A DNA stretch of 64,000 nt from Rhodococcus jostii NBRC 16295 (GCF_001894825.1 NZ_BCWY01000055.1:1-64000); one strand, 5' to 3'; shown: positions 35,933 to 45,415, counted from the stretch's first letter. Numbers and translations are program-made. The notes: generated from the sequence alone by a model not told the origin.

Positions 35933-37192
35933 ATGCCCCAAACAAATCGAGCCGGCGACGTCGTAGAGGCGCGTCTGGACTTCAAGAACACAGCATCCCG
36001 AACCATCGAGAACGAGCGCGTCCGAATCGCCGGGCTGAGTCGGGATCTCCACTCACGGCCCGAAGTTGCGTTCACGGAGCACTACGCCTGCGAACGAGTC
36101 TCGGACGAACTGGAGTCGATGGGATTCGGGGTGACGAGACGTGCCTACGGGATGGCCACCGCGTTCGAGGCCACCTACGGTAACGGCGAGTTTCGGGTGG
36201 TGTTGTGCGCGGAGTACGACGCCCTCCCGGAGATAGGGCACGCCTGCGGCCACAACGTAATCGCAGCCATCTCGGTTGGAGCTGCCCTGGCCCTGAGACC
36301 GATCGCCGACGAACTCGGTCTGCAGGTAGTGGTCCTGGGTACCCCTGCCGAAGAGCACGGTGGCGGAAAGGTTGCGCTGTTGCGTGCCGGTGCCTTCGAG
36401 TCGGCGGTGATGTCGGCAATGGTCCATCCGTGGGCCGGTGGTACTCCGGCTCGGACGTCGGAGGTCGTCATGCTATGCGTCGACCGTATCGTCGTGGAGT
36501 TCACCGGGCGCGCGGCCCACGCCGCCTCCGCGCCACACGAAGCGGTCAACGCCGCGGCCGCGGCCACCATCGCGGAGGTCTCCATCGGTCTGATGCGTCA
36601 GCAGCTGCGGGACGGAATTCGTATCGCAGCGATCACGACCAGCGCTGGAACCGTCACCAACGTTGTCCCTGGTTTCGCGCGACTCGAAGTCGAAGTCCGG
36701 GCGCGGGAGCTGGCGGACATGAACGACACGACACGGCGGCTACTCGCGTGTATTGAGGGTGCCGCGATCGCCACCGGGTGCTCATGGGATAGGCGGCGAT
36801 CGGAACCCCGATACCTGAGCATCGATCAGGATCCGCTGATCGCGCAGGCGTGGGATACGAACATCGACCAGTTGGGGCCCACCGCGTCGGATGAGGGCAG
36901 GAGTCTGTGCGGTTCGACGGACATGGGCAACGTCTCGCGGGTAGTGCCAAGTATTCACCCGATGATCAACCTGGATGGGGCCGCAGGCCCGGTCCACACC
37001 GTGGAGTTTGCCCACGCGGCCGGATCGGAGGCGGGCGACGAATGCGCCATCACCGGTGCGACCGCCCTGGCCTGGACGATCATCGACCTCGTGTCGAACC
37101 CCCACGCGCGCAACGAACTGCTGCATCGCGCGGCCCTACGGCCGACCGGCGCCACGATGGTCGACCACGATGACGACTCCATCACCGGCTGA
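35933..37192 (+). CDS. M20-family amidohydrolase/aminoacylase
   Basis: The product (419 residues from ATG 35933) is a zinc amidohydrolase of the M20 group (AbgB/hippurate hydrolase/indole-acetyl-amino-acid hydrolase type). The metal-site blocks are 'SRDLHSRPEVAFTEHYA', 'VVLCAEYDALPEIGHACGHN' and 'LGTPAEEHGGGKVALL'. The dimerisation insert has 'VVEFTGRAAHAASAPHEAVN'. It would hydrolyse an N-acyl amide. An upstream in-frame ATG at 35894 overlaps the previous stop (TGATG) and adds 13 residues, so either start is possible. It lies in line with the LLM monooxygenase and amidase. Confidence 0.88.
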   Translation: MPQTNRAGDVVEARLDFKNTASRTIENERVRIAGLSRDLHSRPEVAFTEHYACERVSDELESMGFGVTRRAYGMATAFEATYGNGEFRVVLCAEYDALPEIGHACGHNVIAAISVGAALALRPIADELGLQVVVLGTPAEEHGGGKVALLRAGAFESAVMSAMVHPWAGGTPARTSEVVMLCVDRIVVEFTGRAAHAASAPHEAVNAAAAATIAEVSIGLMRQQLRDGIRIAAITTSAGTVTNVVPGFARLEVEVRARELADMNDTTRRLLACIEGAAIATGCSWDRRRSEPRYLSIDQDPLIAQAWDTNIDQLGPTASDEGRSLCGSTDMGNVSRVVPSIHPMINLDGAAGPVHTVEFAHAAGSEAGDECAITGATALAWTIIDLVSNPHARNELLHRAALRPTGATMVDHDDDSITG

Positions 37193-37384
37193 ACGGATTC
37201 GTGCACGCGCGGCCGGGTCGAGTCGACTTGAGTAGTCCGACACAGGCTGATTTACCGGGCACGCCAGAATTAACGCAGGCGTGCAGTTGTAGTTGTGTCC
37301 ACACCGCTAGACCTCGACGGTCTCGATTCCTACCGTCGACACAGCGAAAGAAACCTATCGAGCAACACGAAAGGACCCAATTCC

Positions 37385-38491
37385 ATGAAATTCGGAGTGG
37401 TGACGCAGGGCTACGTTCGCAAGGACGGAGACGAATTGACACGCATCAAGCAAGTTGTGCTCGAGGGCCAAGCCACCGAGCGGTACGGACTGGACTCTTT
37501 CGGAGTTTCCGAGCAACACTTCAAGTTCCCGACCAACACAACCGCCGCGATCGACGTGGTGCTGGCGTGGGTGGCGGCGACGACCGAGCGCATCCGGATC
37601 AAGCCGGGCGCGGTCGTCCCGGCATTGCGCCACCCACTCGCCATCGCTGAAAACTGGGCCACCCTGGACACGTTGTCCGGTGGGCGCGTGGATTTCGCAG
37701 TCGGTCGCGGAAACACCCCCAAGACCGCTGACGCGTTCGAAGTACCCGTGACCGAGACAAACGCCAGAACCCTCGAAGCGCTCGAGGTCATCATCAAGGC
37801 CTGGACGAACGACGAGTTCGACCATCACGGCACCTACTGGAACTTCGACCAGGTCCGCGTCACCCCGCACCCCGTGCAGAGTCCGCACCCGCCACTGTCC
37901 CTCGCGGCCGTGAGCGTCGGTGCCTGTGGCCTCGCCGGCCAACACCGGCTCGGGCTGATGGGCGCGGCAAACAACCTCGAGTGGCATCAAATCGAAGATC
38001 GTCTGCGCGCCTACCGGGAGAGCTGGGAAACCGGCACGACGATCGCCGGCGCAACTCCGAGCGCCGACGTCAGCATGTTCGTCCCGACCCACGTCGCGTC
38101 CACCATGCAGGCAGCCCGCGACCAGGCAGCCTACGGAATCGTCGAGTACACCAACCGCGCGATGAAGCAGGACCTCCGCAACCACGAACTCACGTACGGA
38201 ACGACGAAGGGCATGGACACGACCGGCCAGTTCTTCGACAACTTCGACGGACTGATGGAGCTGACGCCGCTCTGTGTCGGAACTCCCGACTACACGATCG
38301 AAAAGATCCTGCGGCTAGCCGAGTACGACATCGACGAGGTCGTCTTCTGCATCGACTACGCCACACATGGGGAGTTGCTCGAGTGTATCCGGCTCCTCGG
38401 CGAGGAAGTCGTGCCGGCCATCAAGCAGGAGTTGGCCGCCCGGGACGGGCGGAGATCCGCCGCGAACGCGATCGCGTCGACGATGCCGTGA
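37385..38491 (+). CDS. LLM-class FMN-dependent monooxygenase
   Basis: This 368-residue luciferase-like barrel enzyme has 'MKFGVVTQGYVRKDGDELTR', 'YGLDSFGVSEQHFKFP', 'GAVVPALRHPLAIAENWATL', 'DTLSGGRVDFAVGRGN' and 'HHGTYWNFDQVRVTPHPVQS'. Members use FMNH2 and O2 to oxygenate or cleave small molecules (long-chain alkanes, sulfonates, pyrimidines, N-heterocycles). AAAGGACC lies just before ATG 37385. The FMNH2 source is probably the flavin reductase at 34567. Its stop overlaps the GTG of the amidase gene (GTGA), so the two are translated together. Confidence 0.9.
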   Translation: MKFGVVTQGYVRKDGDELTRIKQVVLEGQATERYGLDSFGVSEQHFKFPTNTTAAIDVVLAWVAATTERIRIKPGAVVPALRHPLAIAENWATLDTLSGGRVDFAVGRGNTPKTADAFEVPVTETNARTLEALEVIIKAWTNDEFDHHGTYWNFDQVRVTPHPVQSPHPPLSLAAVSVGACGLAGQHRLGLMGAANNLEWHQIEDRLRAYRESWETGTTIAGATPSADVSMFVPTHVASTMQAARDQAAYGIVEYTNRAMKQDLRNHELTYGTTKGMDTTGQFFDNFDGLMELTPLCVGTPDYTIEKILRLAEYDIDEVVFCIDYATHGELLECIRLLGEEVVPAIKQELAARDGRRSAANAIASTMP

Positions 38492-39879
38492 ACGAGAACG
38501 ACACCCGATCGCCGGGACTCCGGTCCTTGCTCGACCGCCTCCGATCGCGCGATATCTCGCCAGCTGAGGCGGTCGGCGAAACCGCGCGGAAAGTCGAGGC
38601 ACTGCCGAAGGAGCTCAACCCCTTCATGTGCGTCGACTTCGACCTCGCACTCGACCGGGCACGACAGATGACAACGCCAACGGCATCCGAGCTACCCCTG
38701 TACGGGTTACCCATGTCGATGAAAGATCTGGAACCAACGGCAGATCTCCCGACAACATTCGGCGCCGCGTTCGTCGACTCCCGGGCGCCCCGCGCGGACG
38801 GATCACTCGCCGCGCGACTGCGGGCGGCCGGCTGCGTGATTTTCGGAAAGACGAGTACACCGGCCTTCGGTCACAAAGACGTCACCGACAACCTGATCAC
38901 CGGCGCGACCCGAAATCCGTGGAATCCAGCGCTCACCTCCGGAGGTTCCAGCGGGGGCGCGGCAGTATTGGTCGCCACCGGGGTCAGTCCCGTCGCACAC
39001 GGCACCGACGCGGCAGGCTCGGTCCGGATGCCGGCCGCATTGTGCGGAGTCGCCGGCTTCAAACCGTCCTACGGCCGACTCCCGAGGTTACCTGCGTCCG
39101 ATCTGTGGGCCGCGCGCGGTCACCACGGGTTCCTGGCGCGGAGCATCGAAGACCTCCGCATCTGCATGGATGCGGTTGCCGGTGGCGACCCCCGCGATCC
39201 CCTCGCACCGTCCGATCCGGTCTGGGACACAGCGCCACCCCGCGAACCACGAGGGCAAATTGCACTGGTGGACAGCCTCTTCGGGCAAGAGGTCGACCGG
39301 GGCGTGGCGGCGTTGCTCCGTCGAGTGGGCGACATGCTCTCGGATGCGGGAATAGTCGTAAAGTCGCCCGACATCCGGTGGAGCGACCCTGTGGCGTGGG
39401 CGAACGTCTGGCACACCGCACATGAGCATCACCACTTCGGTGAGACCTACCGCCGCAACCCGGAACTGTTCTCGCCCTCCCACGCGGCGATGATCGAGGC
39501 CGGCCGGCAGGTCGGAGCTTCAGACCTCTTCATGGTGCAGGAGAGGCGCTCGACTCTCCATCTGCAGGCCACCGAGTTCATCGACGCGTACGACTTCGTG
39601 CTTACGCCGACCCTCCCGCGGACCGCGTGGCCCTTCGACGATGATCATCCGACCATCAACGCGAAAACGGTTGAGTACGGGCCGGGTGGGAGGTGGGCAG
39701 ATGTGTTGCTGGCCAACTTGACCGGATGGCCGGCAGTGTCGATTCCGTGCGGCTTCGTTGACGGGCTGCCGGTGGGACTGCAGATCATCGCACCGTGGCG
39801 TGCAGACGGCCCGTGTCTGGATTTCGCGCAAAATCTCGAACAGATCCTCACACCGCTGACGTCAACGACGCTGGGCTGA
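38488..39879 (+). CDS. Amidase signature family hydrolase
   Basis: The 463-residue product contains the Ser-cisSer-Lys triad of amidase-signature enzymes: Lys79 in 'LPMSMKDLEPTADLP', Ser154 in 'TSGGSSGGAAVL' and nucleophile Ser178 in 'HGTDAAGSVRMPA'. These enzymes hydrolyse linear amides to acid and ammonia or amine. Its GTG start at 38488 overlaps the monooxygenase stop by four bases, a strong sign that its substrate is the monooxygenase product. A GC-only run (CCCCGGG repeats) follows the stop. Confidence 0.9.
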   Translation: MNENDTRSPGLRSLLDRLRSRDISPAEAVGETARKVEALPKELNPFMCVDFDLALDRARQMTTPTASELPLYGLPMSMKDLEPTADLPTTFGAAFVDSRAPRADGSLAARLRAAGCVIFGKTSTPAFGHKDVTDNLITGATRNPWNPALTSGGSSGGAAVLVATGVSPVAHGTDAAGSVRMPAALCGVAGFKPSYGRLPRLPASDLWAARGHHGFLARSIEDLRICMDAVAGGDPRDPLAPSDPVWDTAPPREPRGQIALVDSLFGQEVDRGVAALLRRVGDMLSDAGIVVKSPDIRWSDPVAWANVWHTAHEHHHFGETYRRNPELFSPSHAAMIEAGRQVGASDLFMVQERRSTLHLQATEFIDAYDFVLTPTLPRTAWPFDDDHPTINAKTVEYGPGGRWADVLLANLTGWPAVSIPCGFVDGLPVGLQIIAPWRADGPCLDFAQNLEQILTPLTSTTLG

Positions 39880-40429
39880 GCCCCGGGCCCCGGGCCCCGA
39901 GCCGCCAGTAACCGGCGCCAGAGTCGATATGGTGTCGCGTCGAGATGCGTTGCGTAGTGGTAGTCGACCGGCACAATGCGCAGAGACAGACGCCTGTGGT
40001 CGGGTGGACCCAGCGAGTGCTTGGTGTCCACTAGACCACGGCAGCAAGCATGACCGATGTCATCTCATGGGGACGAATGCGTGACAGCGTGGTGACCGGG
40101 TGACGGCATGCGTGTCCGAGTGCCGAGCTGTCGGCGACGTCGGAGGCCGAATCCTGGACGACGTTCTCGGACGGGGACCATGGCAGCACACCCGTATCCG
40201 TGGCCATGAACAAGTGGACGCGGTGCACTTTTCGTGACGCCGTTCGGCGTGTCATCAATGCGCGCTGAACTGCGGTGGGGGACCGGTAGGCGGCGTGTGA
40301 TTTCGAGAACGTACCGACATTGCTAAACATTTGATCGGTGTCGTTGTCGCGGGTATCCGCCAGGTTCTGTTCAACCATCCAGATCGCGACTAGGACCGGT
40401 GACCGCGCTGTGACAACAACGAGTCCGAT
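39880..40429. other. No defensible gene after the amidase
   Basis: A minus-strand frame ending at 40031 has some protein-like texture ('RKVHRVHLFMATDTGVLPW') but no family block. The stretch begins with CCCCGGG repeats at 39881-39898. Confidence 0.35.
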
Positions 40430-40800
40430 CGAGTACCACCCCGGTACCGCCAGAAGCTGTCCGACACCGCGATCGGCGGTCCGGCCGTGACGATCGATCT
40501 TCGGGTGCCTCGGATTCGCCTGCAACACCACCGACTGCGCGGCAAAGACTTTCGACGACCAGACACCGGGTCTGACCCGATCATGGTCACGACGCACACC
40601 CATGCTCGGCGCGATGATCGCAGCGATCGGTGGGACATGGCCGGCCGGATCGGTTGCCGGCCGCCCGTATGCCTCGGGCCGCCTCGGCCTCGACGCCCTG
40701 CTGCGGGCGCCTTGAGGCCGATCCGAAGATCGACGAGATAGCGTCGGCGGCACAGACGACTTCGCTATACGCCCCAGTAGTGCCTACGGCACCGCCTGAA
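40430..40800 (+). pseudogene. ISL3-family transposase remnant
   Basis: Read across frames the plus strand gives 'YRQKLSDTAIGGPAVTIDLR', then 'CNTTDCAAKTFDDQTPGLTR' and 'TPMLGAMIAAIGG', then 'GGTDDFAIRPSSAYGTA'. This is the order of an ISL3 transposase (zinc-finger linker, then the first catalytic Asp in the 'DDFA.R....YGT' motif). There are at least two frameshifts and a stop, and the catalytic C-terminal half is absent. Confidence 0.7.
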
Positions 40801-40929
40801 GGCCCGGAGTTAGTCAAACTGAAGGAATCTCGGCACGAACTCAAGGGCAGAATGGACTCAGAACCAGCATGGTGCGTGGGTTCGCAATCAACTGTGGAGA
40901 TCGTGGTGTTCTGCAGGGGTCCCGAGGAG

Positions 40930-41068
40930 GTGCCGGGAAGCGGCGGCATAACGGGATCACGGTGCCCGGGCTGATACCGAAGATTGCGGCGAGGCGGAGT
41001 GGATCCGGACCGCGCGTAAGTGATTCTTCGAGTTGACGATCGATGTGCCGCCGATCGAGGGCCGTCAC
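40930..41068 (-). pseudogene. Integrase C-terminal remnant
   Basis: The minus strand reads 'RRHIDRQLEESLTRGPDPLR' and 'LAAIFGISPGTVIPLCRRF', which resembles the C-terminal 'R.DR.LEEALT.G.DPLHLA.VFG' tail of a group of actinobacterial tyrosine recombinase-like proteins. Nothing of the catalytic core remains. Confidence 0.4.
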
Positions 41069-41526
41069 GACAGGGCTGAACCTGTTCCACAGTTCGGGCC
41101 CCCGTCGAAGACCACATCAACTTTCTAAATCTAGAGATGCTCAGACGTCAAGTGTACGGATAAGCTAGCCGTGACCCTGCTCCGAGAACTCGTCATCCAC
41201 ACCGTATAGCCAAGCTCCGCAACAGCTTCACGAAGAGTGCGCCAGTCCGCTTCCGCTTGACGATTGACAACCGGAAGGTCTCCGGCCGCCGCGTTCGTCC
41301 TTCTGCCTGGCGGTCCACGGGTACCCACCTGCCGGGCGTGGGAACCTCGCTACGCAACAGTGTCACGCGGTCGGCTCTCTGGTCGGATGCTGCATTTGCG
41401 GTCAACCGGACTCACCGCATCTCCGCGGCCGCGCCCGCTCAGGCATTGAGTTTAGGAACGAACTCGACCACAGATCAGTGGTGCAGGCAGATGAAGTGGT
41501 ACGGGTATGGGAACACCCTTCGATCG
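41069..41526. other. Non-coding border of the accessory region
   Basis: No gene recognised. A short minus-strand block ('ADWRTLREAVAELGYTVW') may be another relic. Confidence 0.35.
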
Positions 41527-43170
41527 CTACCGGCCGACCTCGTTGAGCAAGGCCATCGACGCTTCCCGCATCTCGACCTTGCGCACCTTGCCGGTCACCG
41601 TCATCGGGAACTCGTCCACGACGTGCACGTACCTCGGGATCTTGTAGTGGGCGAGCTTCCCGGCGCAGAACTCCTTCACCGCCGCGGCATCGAGAGGAGT
41701 CGCGCCGTCCTTCATCCGCACCCACACCATCAGTTCCTCGCCGTACTTCGCGTCGGGCACACCGATCACCTGGGCGTCGAGGATGTCGGGATGGGTGTAG
41801 AGGAACTCCTCGATCTCCCGCGGGTAGACGTTCTCGCCGCCCCGGATCACCATGTCCTTGATCCGCCCGGTGATCGCGACGTACCCGTCGGAATCCATCA
41901 CACCGATGTCGCCGGTATGCATCCACCGGCCGGCGTCGATCGCCTCCGCCGTCTTCTCCGCGTTGTTCCAATACCCGAGCATCACCGAGTACCCCCGGGT
42001 GCACAGCTCGCCCGGCTCACCCCGCCGAACGGTCAATCCCGTTGCCGGATCGACGATCTTGACCTCGAGATGCGGGCCGACATGGCCGACGGTGGACACC
42101 CGCTGGTCGATCGTGTCGTCCGACCGCGTCTGCAGCGACACCGGCGCCGTCTCGGTCATGCCGTAACAGATCGAGACCTCCGACATGCCCATCTGCTCGA
42201 TGACCTGCTTCATCACCTCCACCGGGCACGGCGAGCCAGCCATGATCCCCGTCCGCAGGCTGGACAGGTCGAAGGACTCGAAGTCGGGGTCGGCGAGTTC
42301 GGCGATGAACATCGTCGGCACCCCGTACAGCGACGTGCATTTCTCCGCCTCGACGGCCTGCAGCGTCGTCTTCGGATCGAACGACGGCCCCGGGATCACC
42401 ATGGTGGCGCCGTGAGTCGTGCACGCGAGGTTGCCCATGACCATGCCGAAGCAGTGGTAGAACGGCACCGGGATGCAGACGCGGTCGTTCTCCGTGTAGT
42501 GGCACAACTCGCCGACGAAGTACCCGTTGTTGAGGATGTTGTGGTGGCTGAGCGTCGCGCCCTTGGGGAAACCGGTTGTCCCCGAGGTGTATTGGATATT
42601 GATCGGGTCGTCCGCAGACAGCGCGGCCTGCGCGGCGGGCAGCAGGGACGGATCCGCGGCGTGCGCGGCCATCCCGTCCGAGGCCAGGCGGCTCCACTCG
42701 GCACTGCCGAGCAGCACCACCATCTCGAGGTCGGGGCACTCCGGCCGGACCTCCTCGATCATCGCCGCGTAGTCGGAGGACTTGAACTGGGGCGCCGACA
42801 CCAGCAGCCGGATACCGGCCTGATCGAGCACGTACTTCAACTCGTGCGCCCGGTAGGCGGGGTTGATGTTGACGAGGATCGCGCCGATCTTCGCCGTCGC
42901 ATACTGGATCAGCGTCCACTCCGGGCAGTTCGGCGCCCAGATCCCCACCCGGTCACCCTTCCCGATGCCCCGCGTCAGCAACCCCACCGCCACGGCGTCG
43001 ACGTCGCGGGCCAGTTCGGCGTACGTCCACCGCCGCCCCGACGGGCGGTCGACGAGGGCGTCACGATCGGCGTGGGCCGCCACGGTCCGATCGAAGTTGT
43101 CTCCGATGGTGTCGCCCAGCATCGGGGCGTCCCACACGCCATGGGTGTAGCTGGGAAGCGGGGTTGTCAT
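41527..43170 (-). CDS. Fatty-acyl/aryl-CoA synthetase (AMP-binding)
   Basis: The 547-residue adenylate-forming ligase activates a carboxylic acid to its CoA thioester with ATP. It has the P-loop 'IQYTSGTTGFPKGATLSHHN', the A5 motif 'ICYGMTETAPVSLQTR', 'MHTGDIGVMDSDGYVAITGR' and the A10-type lysine region 'PMTVTGKVRKVEMRE'. Length and order fit medium-chain acyl-CoA synthetases of the FadD type. It is the last gene of the minus-strand region and follows the MHS transporter by 163 bases, so it may activate whatever that transporter imports. Confidence 0.9.
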   Translation of the reverse strand: MTTPLPSYTHGVWDAPMLGDTIGDNFDRTVAAHADRDALVDRPSGRRWTYAELARDVDAVAVGLLTRGIGKGDRVGIWAPNCPEWTLIQYATAKIGAILVNINPAYRAHELKYVLDQAGIRLLVSAPQFKSSDYAAMIEEVRPECPDLEMVVLLGSAEWSRLASDGMAAHAADPSLLPAAQAALSADDPINIQYTSGTTGFPKGATLSHHNILNNGYFVGELCHYTENDRVCIPVPFYHCFGMVMGNLACTTHGATMVIPGPSFDPKTTLQAVEAEKCTSLYGVPTMFIAELADPDFESFDLSSLRTGIMAGSPCPVEVMKQVIEQMGMSEVSICYGMTETAPVSLQTRSDDTIDQRVSTVGHVGPHLEVKIVDPATGLTVRRGEPGELCTRGYSVMLGYWNNAEKTAEAIDAGRWMHTGDIGVMDSDGYVAITGRIKDMVIRGGENVYPREIEEFLYTHPDILDAQVIGVPDAKYGEELMVWVRMKDGATPLDAAAVKEFCAGKLAHYKIPRYVHVVDEFPMTVTGKVRKVEMREASMALLNEVGR

Positions 43171-43332
43171 CGCTCTTCCTCTCCAGGCGCCCCTTCGGGC
43201 GGCCTACGGGACGGGCAGACCCGAAGGCCCTTCCGCGGTCGAACTTACTCTTCGTTGACGTGATCCAGGGCATAGTGCGCGGTGAGGGGCGCCGATAACT
43301 GTGCGAAGTTCGGACACCCCTCACCGGCCCTG

Positions 43333-44673
43333 TCAGAGTGCGTCGTCCTTGGTTTCCACCAGGGCTTTCGTGCACAGCAGGCTCACCATGCCGAGGACTG
43401 CGAGCAGCACGCCGATCGCGGCGCTGCCGTACGCCGACGCCAGCGGTGCGGCGATCAGCGGCGGCACGGCGCCGCCGAGCACGCCGGCGAGGTTGTAGCC
43501 GAGGCCGGCGCCGGTGTAGCGGTACCGCGTCTGGAACATCTCCGGCAGCAGGGCCCCACAGGGGCCGTAGGCGATTCCGAAGATCGCGAGCGTGACCATC
43601 ACTCCGATCACGAACGCGGCAGGCGAACCGGTGTCGAGCAGCGGGAACAGCGCGAGAGCCCACACGACGGCCAGTCCGCAGGAGATCATGATGACGCGCC
43701 GGCGCCCGATCCGGTCCGAGTACAGCGCGGACACGACGATCGTGAATCCGAAGACGACCGCCGATGCGATGCCGACCGTCAGCACGAACGGGCGGCTGAA
43801 CCCGAGCGTCTTCGTGCCGTAGCTGGTGAGAAATGCTGTGCCCATGTAGAAGAACGCGAACAGTGTGGCGAGCGCACCGGCGGAGAGGAGGATCTCCTTG
43901 GTCTGGTAACGCCACGCGTCCATGAGCGGGAGGGTCCGCGGTGCCGCGTCGGCGCGGTCGGCCTGCTGGGCCGCACGGAATACCGGTGTCTCTTCGATCG
44001 CCAGGCGCATGTAGAGGCCGATGCCGACCAGGACGGCGCTGAACAGGAACGGAATACGCCACCCGTAATCGAGGAAGGCCTCGTTGGTGTCGCCGAGGAG
44101 GGTGCCGGTGACGAGGAACGTGGCGCTGGAGAGGATGAACGCCACGGCGGGACCGAGTTGCGGGAACATCGCGTAGAGGCCGCGTTTGCCGGGCGGCGCG
44201 TACTCCGCGGTGAGCAGGGTGGCACCGGCCCACTCGCCGCCGACGGCGAATCCCTGGCCGAAACGCAGCAGCACCAGCAGGATCGGTGCCGCGACCCCGA
44301 TCGTCGCCGCCCCGGGCAGCAATCCGATCATGAAGGTCGACACGCCCATCAGGATGAGCGTGGAGATCAGCGTCTTCTTGCGGCCGATCCGGTCACCGTA
44401 GTGCCCGAACAGCATGGCGCCCACCGGCCTGGCGATGAACGCCACGGCGAATGTCGCGAAGGAAGCGACCGTCCCGGCGGTGGAGCCGAGGGCGGGAAAG
44501 AACACCGTGGGAAACACGAGGGCAGCGGCGGTGCCGTAGATGAAGAAGTCGTAGAACTCGATGGTCGTGCCGATGCCACTCGCGATGGCCACCTTGCGGA
44601 CGCTGGTACCGCCCTGGCGCACCGGTGTGGGGGCGTGGGGTACGCCCCCGCCCGACGTGGAGACTGTGGTCAC
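43333..44673 (-). CDS. MFS transporter, metabolite:H+ symporter (MHS) family
   Basis: This 446-residue protein with twelve helices carries the MHS signatures 'ASGIGTTIEFYDFFIYGTAA', 'GHYGDRIGRKKTLISTLILM' and 'LRFGQGFAVGGEWAGATLLT'. It differs clearly from the other MHS transporter at 30765. It may carry a carboxylate that the downstream acyl-CoA synthetase uses. The start is ATG 44673. An exceptional inverted repeat lies 80 bases upstream. Confidence 0.9.
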   Translation of the reverse strand: MTTVSTSGGGVPHAPTPVRQGGTSVRKVAIASGIGTTIEFYDFFIYGTAAALVFPTVFFPALGSTAGTVASFATFAVAFIARPVGAMLFGHYGDRIGRKKTLISTLILMGVSTFMIGLLPGAATIGVAAPILLVLLRFGQGFAVGGEWAGATLLTAEYAPPGKRGLYAMFPQLGPAVAFILSSATFLVTGTLLGDTNEAFLDYGWRIPFLFSAVLVGIGLYMRLAIEETPVFRAAQQADRADAAPRTLPLMDAWRYQTKEILLSAGALATLFAFFYMGTAFLTSYGTKTLGFSRPFVLTVGIASAVVFGFTIVVSALYSDRIGRRRVIMISCGLAVVWALALFPLLDTGSPAAFVIGVMVTLAIFGIAYGPCGALLPEMFQTRYRYTGAGLGYNLAGVLGGAVPPLIAAPLASAYGSAAIGVLLAVLGMVSLLCTKALVETKDDAL

Positions 44674-44752
44674 TCGATTCCTCCGTGGTCCGTGGGAACG
44701 CCCTGGTGGGCGTATCCGGGATGAGAGGAAAGGTAGTGATCCGGCTCACTGT

Positions 44753-44781
44753 GTCACCACCCCCGAATGGGGGGTGGTGAC
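44753..44781. promoter_or_regulatory. 12-bp perfect inverted repeat before the MHS transporter
   Basis: GTCACCACCCCC and its exact complement (44770-44781) flank a five-base loop. It lies between the stop of the winged-helix gene (44792) and the transporter start (44673). The lack of a T run argues against a simple terminator, while the position fits an operator or an intercistronic stability hairpin. Confidence 0.55.
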
Positions 44782-44791
44782 CCGTGTCACG

Positions 44792-45337
44792 TCATTCGGC
44801 GGTGCCGGACGCCCCCAGCAGCTCCCTGCGCAGCTCGGTCCACACGGTGGCGTACGAGTCGATCACGGGCTCGGAGATCCACTTCGACTCCCCCGCAGCC
44901 GCTTTCGCCAGCGCGTCGGCGAACAGGTCCTGGTAACGGGACAGCCGGGGTACGAACGCCGACAGATCGTCGAACACGACGGACGCACGGCGGTCCAGAT
45001 CGGCCAGCTGCTCGGCGTCGGCCGATTCGATCAGTCCGACGAACTCTTCGTGGAACGGCACGAAGCTCTCGTACACCTCCGCGATGGAGTCCTCGTCGAT
45101 GGACACCCGCTCGGCGTCGAGCTGGTCTTCGAGCTCCGACAGTCCGGCATCGGTCAGACCGATCCGGCCCTCCGAGACTTCCTGCGCCTTGCCCTGGGTA
45201 AGCAGCGCGTCGTACGCGGCCTGCGCGGACGCGGCGCTCACGCCGAGATGCTCGGCCAGAACAGCGGCGCTGACCTGCTCTTTCAACCGGACCGCCTGCA
45301 GCAGGGCCAACTCGTCCACATTGCCAGCGAAGGCCAT
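44792..45337 (-). CDS. Small winged-helix protein of unknown role
   Basis: The 181-residue product begins with a winged-helix-like segment ('ELALLQAVRLKEQVSAAVLA', 'EHLGVSAASAQAAYDALLTQ', 'GRIGLTDAGLSELEDQLDAE') and continues as an acidic helical domain with 'FVPFHEEFVGLIESADAEQL'. The fold suggests a MarR-like DNA-binding or signal-responsive protein. The start is ATG 45337. It lies 78 bases after eutC on the same strand, so it may be transcribed with the eut genes. No specific family is claimed. Confidence 0.65.
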   Translation of the reverse strand: MAFAGNVDELALLQAVRLKEQVSAAVLAEHLGVSAASAQAAYDALLTQGKAQEVSEGRIGLTDAGLSELEDQLDAERVSIDEDSIAEVYESFVPFHEEFVGLIESADAEQLADLDRRASVVFDDLSAFVPRLSRYQDLFADALAKAAAGESKWISEPVIDSYATVWTELRRELLGASGTAE

Positions 45338-45415
45338 AGATCTCTCCTCGTCACACCCCGTCCAGGGCGGTTCTCCGCAGGCCCGGTCGGACCTGCCGCC
45401 CTTTAGATAACACGA

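Noticed and set aside
39881..39898. CCCCGGG repeats after the amidase gene
   Set aside because: Self-complementary low-complexity run without a T tract or a defined loop; not enough to call a terminator.
40031..40753. 240-codon minus-strand open frame with some protein-like segments
   Set aside because: The 5' half is antisense to the ISL3 remnant, and the 3' half matches no family I know. Kept only as an unexplained stretch.
41257..43263. 668-codon open frame on the plus strand
   Set aside because: It is the exact antisense of the acyl-CoA synthetase gene, Arg/His/Asp-rich and without any domain. It is a high-GC mirror frame.
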